Positions 23,743 through 25,828 of a DNA stretch of 25,828 nucleotides are shown one piece after another. Below the pieces are notes generated by a model. That model did no database searches, was not told where the DNA came from, and was given only the letters and a program-made list of their open reading frames with translations. Position 1 is the stretch's first letter. Each line of letters opens with the position of its first letter. The stretch comes from an uncultured Lachnoanaerobaculum sp. Lineage in GTDB: Bacteria > Bacillota > Clostridia > Lachnospirales > Lachnospiraceae. The position numbers and the translations under genes were made by a program. The stretch covers positions 1 through 25,828 of the forward strand of contig NZ_CALLVU010000162.1 in the NCBI RefSeq assembly GCF_938015485.1, written 5' to 3'.

Positions 23743-24810
23743 ATGCAAATGACTTGGCGCTGGTACGGAGAAGGAAATGACTCCGTTACCTTAAAGCAAA
23801 TCAAGCAGATTCCCGGTGTTGAAGGCATTGTTTGGGCATTGCACAACAAGGCTGCAGGAGAAGTTTGGGAAGTTGCCGAAATCGAAGAAGTAAGAAAGCA
23901 GCTTGAGCCTTATGGCTTTAATATGGATGTGGTTGAATCTGTAAATGTTCATGATGACATAAAGATAGGTTTACCTACGAGAGATGCACTTATAGAGAAT
24001 TATAAAACAACTCTAAGAAATCTTGCAAAATTCGGTGTAAAGGTTGTATGTTACAACTTTATGCCTGTATTTGACTGGACCAGAACTGATTTACATCATG
24101 AGTTGCCTGACGGTTCAAATGCACTTTTTTATGAAAAGAAAGTTATCAGAGAAGACCCTATTGAGATGGCAAGATATATCATAGAAGGCTCAAAGGGATA
24201 TACAATGCCGGGTTGGGAACCTGAAAGACTTGAGCATCTTAAGGAGCTCTTTGAGGCGTATAAGCCTGTTACAAAGGAAAAACTTTGGGAAAACTTAAAG
24301 TATTTCCTGGAGGCGATAATGCCTACTTGTGAGGAGTGTAATATCAAGATGGCTATTCATCAGGATGACCCGCCGTGGGATATTTTCGGACTTCCAAGAC
24401 TTTTGGTTGATGAATCGGCAATTGATAAGTTTTTAAAACTTGTAGATAATCCTTATTCAGGACTTACACTTTGTTCAGGTTCACTTGGTGCAAATGAGAA
24501 AAACAGAGTTGCAAATATAGTAAGAAAGCACTGTGACAGAATATACTTTGCACATATAAGAAATGTAAAGCACTATGAGGGTGGAGATTTCTCGGAAGTT
24601 TCACATAGAGATTGTGACGGAGATGTAGGTATCCTTGATATTATAAAGGCTTATCACGACTGCGGATATACAGGATATATTCGTCCTGACCACGGAAGAC
24701 ATATCTGGGATGAGAAATGTAGACCGGGATACGGTTTGTATGACAGAGCACTTGGTGTAATGTATATTCTTGGTGTATGGGATGCACTTGAAAAATTTGA
24801 TAATAAATAA
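23743..24810 (+). CDS. uxuA: Mannonate dehydratase
   Basis: UxuA dehydrates D-mannonate to 2-keto-3-deoxygluconate, the entry to the KDG pathway of hexuronate catabolism. The 355-aa TIM-barrel protein has the family start MQMTWRWYGEGNDSV, IKQIPGVEGIVWALH and the metal-binding residues of this Mn-dependent enzyme: His206 in IHQDDPPWD, Cys244 in LCSGSLG, His271 in AHIRNVK and Asp316 in RPDHGR. Their spacing matches that reported for the streptococcal enzyme. A GAAGGAGAA site lies just before ATG 23743. It forms an operon with uxuB. A 55-bp internal piece (24302-24356) is repeated at the window end. Confidence 0.96.
   Translation: MQMTWRWYGEGNDSVTLKQIKQIPGVEGIVWALHNKAAGEVWEVAEIEEVRKQLEPYGFNMDVVESVNVHDDIKIGLPTRDALIENYKTTLRNLAKFGVKVVCYNFMPVFDWTRTDLHHELPDGSNALFYEKKVIREDPIEMARYIIEGSKGYTMPGWEPERLEHLKELFEAYKPVTKEKLWENLKYFLEAIMPTCEECNIKMAIHQDDPPWDIFGLPRLLVDESAIDKFLKLVDNPYSGLTLCSGSLGANEKNRVANIVRKHCDRIYFAHIRNVKHYEGGDFSEVSHRDCDGDVGILDIIKAYHDCGYTGYIRPDHGRHIWDEKCRPGYGLYDRALGVMYILGVWDALEKFDNK
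24302..24356 (+). repeat. 55-bp direct repeat, copy inside uxuA
   Basis: This copy is identical to 25774-25828 over 55 bases. The base before it differs (T here, G there). It encodes part of the conserved UxuA region before His206. Confidence 0.95.
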
Positions 24811-24840
24811 AAATTTTAAGTGATGTTGGATTGCAGATGA

Positions 24841-24969
24841 ATGTATGATAAGCATAAAAATGATAAAAAATATTTGAAATATAAGAAAGCAGCGTTCATT
24901 TGTTCAATATTGGATACATGTAGTAAATTAGAAAAATTAGGAGTGATTAGGCAGGTAGAGGTAATTTAG
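24841..24969 (+). CDS. Possible 42-aa protein or gene remnant
   Basis: An open frame from ATG 24841 ends 1 bp before the SdpI-like gene. The lysine-rich N-terminus is followed by KKAAFICSILDTCSKLEKLG, which looks helical and could be the C-terminal end of a lost gene. The ribosome binding site is poor. I do not recognise it, and it may not be translated. Confidence 0.3.
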   Translation: MYDKHKNDKKYLKYKKAAFICSILDTCSKLEKLGVIRQVEVI

Positions 24970-24970
24970 T

Positions 24971-25306
24971 ATGAAATATTTTTTTATGATTGTTGATTAT
25001 ATTATACCTATTCTAATAATTATTTCACCTCCATGGTGGAAAAAAATAGCCAATGGTGGTATTAACAGGTATTCAGGAATGAGGACTTCTTTGTCAATGA
25101 AAAACGAAGAAAACTGGAAGAAAGCCAATTTGTTATGTGGAAAATATTATTTTAGAGTGGGGATAGTTTTGTTTATTTTGGTTTTTTTAATAAGATACAT
25201 TAAAGTAGTTCCTATGGAATGGAATTCTCTGATTACTACATCTATTTGTATTGTTAGTATAATTGCATTAACGGTGTTTGTAAATAATAAGATTAAAGAA
25301 GGGTAG
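24971..25306 (+). CDS. Small SdpI-like membrane protein
   Basis: The 111-aa protein has three hydrophobic segments: about residues 3-19 (IVDYIIPILIIISPPWW), a middle one around 62-75 and a C-terminal one at about 86-104. Between the first two lies GGINRYSGMRTSLSMKNEENWKKAN, the conserved signature of the SdpI/YhfL immunity-related family (usually GYRT-S-SMK-E-W). Family knowledge: SdpI protects B. subtilis against the SdpC toxin. This is a single short unit, not the six-pass SdpI. A degraded XRE repressor lies 40 bp downstream, a common partner for such genes. The role here is inferred. Confidence 0.7.
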   Translation: MKYFFMIVDYIIPILIIISPPWWKKIANGGINRYSGMRTSLSMKNEENWKKANLLCGKYYFRVGIVLFILVFLIRYIKVVPMEWNSLITTSICIVSIIALTVFVNNKIKEG

Positions 25307-25346
25307 TTTTGTATTAAAGCATTATATGGAAGGTGATGATTAAACT

Positions 25347-25570
25347 GTGAGAAACAAAATTTAAAAATATAGAAAACCACTAGGGTTATCACAACATCGG
25401 TTGGGGAAAAGGTAGGAGTTTCCAGAGTGAGCATAAATAAAATAGAAACTGGTAAAGTTATTCCGAGCTTGAAACTGGACAAAGATATATCAGAAGCACT
25501 AGGCGTGTGTATTTATAAAATATTTGATTTGTATGGTAAAGAAACTTATTATCATAAAGATTGTGACTGA
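25347..25570 (+). pseudogene. Degraded XRE-family helix-turn-helix regulator (YgzD-like)
   Basis: Translating from GTG 25347 gives a stop (TAA) at 25362. A frame change near 25406, best explained by one missing base, then restores a clear helix-turn-helix: LGEKVGVSRVSINKIETGK and PSLKLDKDISEALGV, then IYKIFDLYG. The intact form would be about 74 aa. The part upstream of the break, YRKPLGLSQ, belongs to the same domain. The early stop and the frameshift mark it as non-functional, unless sequencing error explains them. It follows an SdpI-like gene, with which such regulators are often paired. Confidence 0.75.
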
Positions 25571-25594
25571 TTATTTTGTAAGGAATATATTTTT

Positions 25595-25629
25595 AAAGAA
25601 GCAGTAGCGTTTATATTGCTTCTTTTTTT
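25595..25629 (+). terminator. Intrinsic terminator after the XRE pseudogene
   Basis: AAAGAAGCA (25595-25603) pairs perfectly with TGCTTCTTT (25617-25625) around a 13-nt loop and is followed by TTTT. It would end the SdpI-XRE transcript. Confidence 0.7.
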
Positions 25630-25655
25630 GTTGAAATTTGAAAGGAAAATCAAAA

Positions 25656-25828
25656 ATGAAAGAATTAGAAAAAGTAATGGAACAATTAGAAAAGTAAAAT
25701 GCTAAAATTGAAAAGGCACAAAACAGAAAGAAACTTCTTACTTAAAAGCAAAACAAATTAAAAAGAAGTGCAGATTTCCTGGAGGCGATAATGCCTACTT
25801 GTGAGGAGTGTAATATCAAGATGGCTAT
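25656..25828 (+). pseudogene. Truncated DUF3847-type mobile-element protein with two in-frame stops
   Basis: From ATG 25656 the frame reads MKELEKVMEQLEK, stop (25695), NAKIEKAQNRKKLLT, stop (25743), KQNKLKRSA. It resembles the short basic coiled-coil DUF3847 proteins of Firmicutes conjugative elements (KIEKAQNRKKLL is the recognisable part). Both stops are TAA at places where CAA (Gln) would fit, so two C-to-T changes explain them. At 25774 the sequence switches in frame to the 55-bp uxuA copy and the window ends, so no downstream part is seen. An AAAGGAAAA site precedes the ATG. Confidence 0.55.
25774..25828 (+). repeat. 55-bp direct repeat, terminal copy of uxuA
   Basis: This copy is identical to 24302-24356 and reaches the last base of the window. 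The length of exactly 55 and the position at the end suggest a k-mer overlap from assembly rather than biology. Confidence 0.95.

Noticed and set aside
25656..25770. Reassignment of TAA to glutamine
   Set aside because: Two TAA codons at Gln-like places in one decayed frame suggested it, but many intact genes in the window (for example alaS's neighbours nagA and ecfA1) stop at TAA, so the standard code applies.
1..25828. CRISPR array or toxin-antitoxin module
   Set aside because: No regularly spaced repeats were found. The SdpI-XRE pair and the immunity-like array are not a two-gene toxin-antitoxin layout with a recognisable toxin.

Overview
The window looks like a chromosomal segment of an AT-rich, Gram-positive anaerobe of the Lachnospiraceae (Clostridia). 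The reasons are CodY, an EcfA1-EcfA2-EcfT-TruA block, clostridial-type AlaRS and UxuA/UxuB, AGGAGG ribosome binding sites and sigma-A promoters. An oral Lachnoanaerobaculum-like genus is a guess from base composition and gene content, not a demonstrated assignment.

Layout. (1) 168-4829: a 39-aa membrane peptide, alaS, nagB and nagA, packed tightly on the + strand and closed by an intrinsic terminator. (2) 4992-5899: codY with its own extended -10 promoter and terminator. (3) 5911-12510: thirteen short, tightly packed + strand genes. Five belong to recognisable groups met in toxin-immunity gene arrays (SUKH/SMI1-KNR4, CbrC, DUF2262, DUF1877, SF0329-like), one is a GNAT acetyltransferase, and the rest are unassigned small acidic proteins. 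No toxin or secretion gene is present. (4) 12536-15877: a MATE exporter on the - strand, divergent from a secreted transglutaminase-like protein and an unknown 174-aa protein. (5) 15909-19416: tRNA-Arg(ACG) with promoter and terminator, then the ecfA1-ecfA2-ecfT vitamin/micronutrient transport module and truA. (6) 19497-21955: a peroxide-defence pair, ahpC plus a flavoprotein whose AhpF domains are in permuted order, behind a promoter overlapped by a PerR-like dyad. (7) 21978-24810: the hexuronate genes uxuB-uxuA. (8) 24841-25828: a decaying accessory tail with a small SdpI-like membrane protein, a broken XRE repressor and a broken DUF3847-type mobile-element gene. It ends in exactly 55 bp copied from inside uxuA.

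The genes mostly act as separate housekeeping modules: amino-sugar entry to glycolysis (NagA then NagB), nutrient sensing (CodY), micronutrient uptake (ECF), peroxide removal (AhpC with its reductase) and glucuronate catabolism (UxuB then UxuA). The most unusual part is the 6.6-kb orphan immunity-like array. Its first ribosome binding site starts at the base after the T-run of the codY terminator, so its expression may depend on read-through from codY. The other points of most interest are the palindrome that brackets the MATE -10 box, the permuted AhpF, and the 55-bp terminal repeat, which is probably an assembly overlap.
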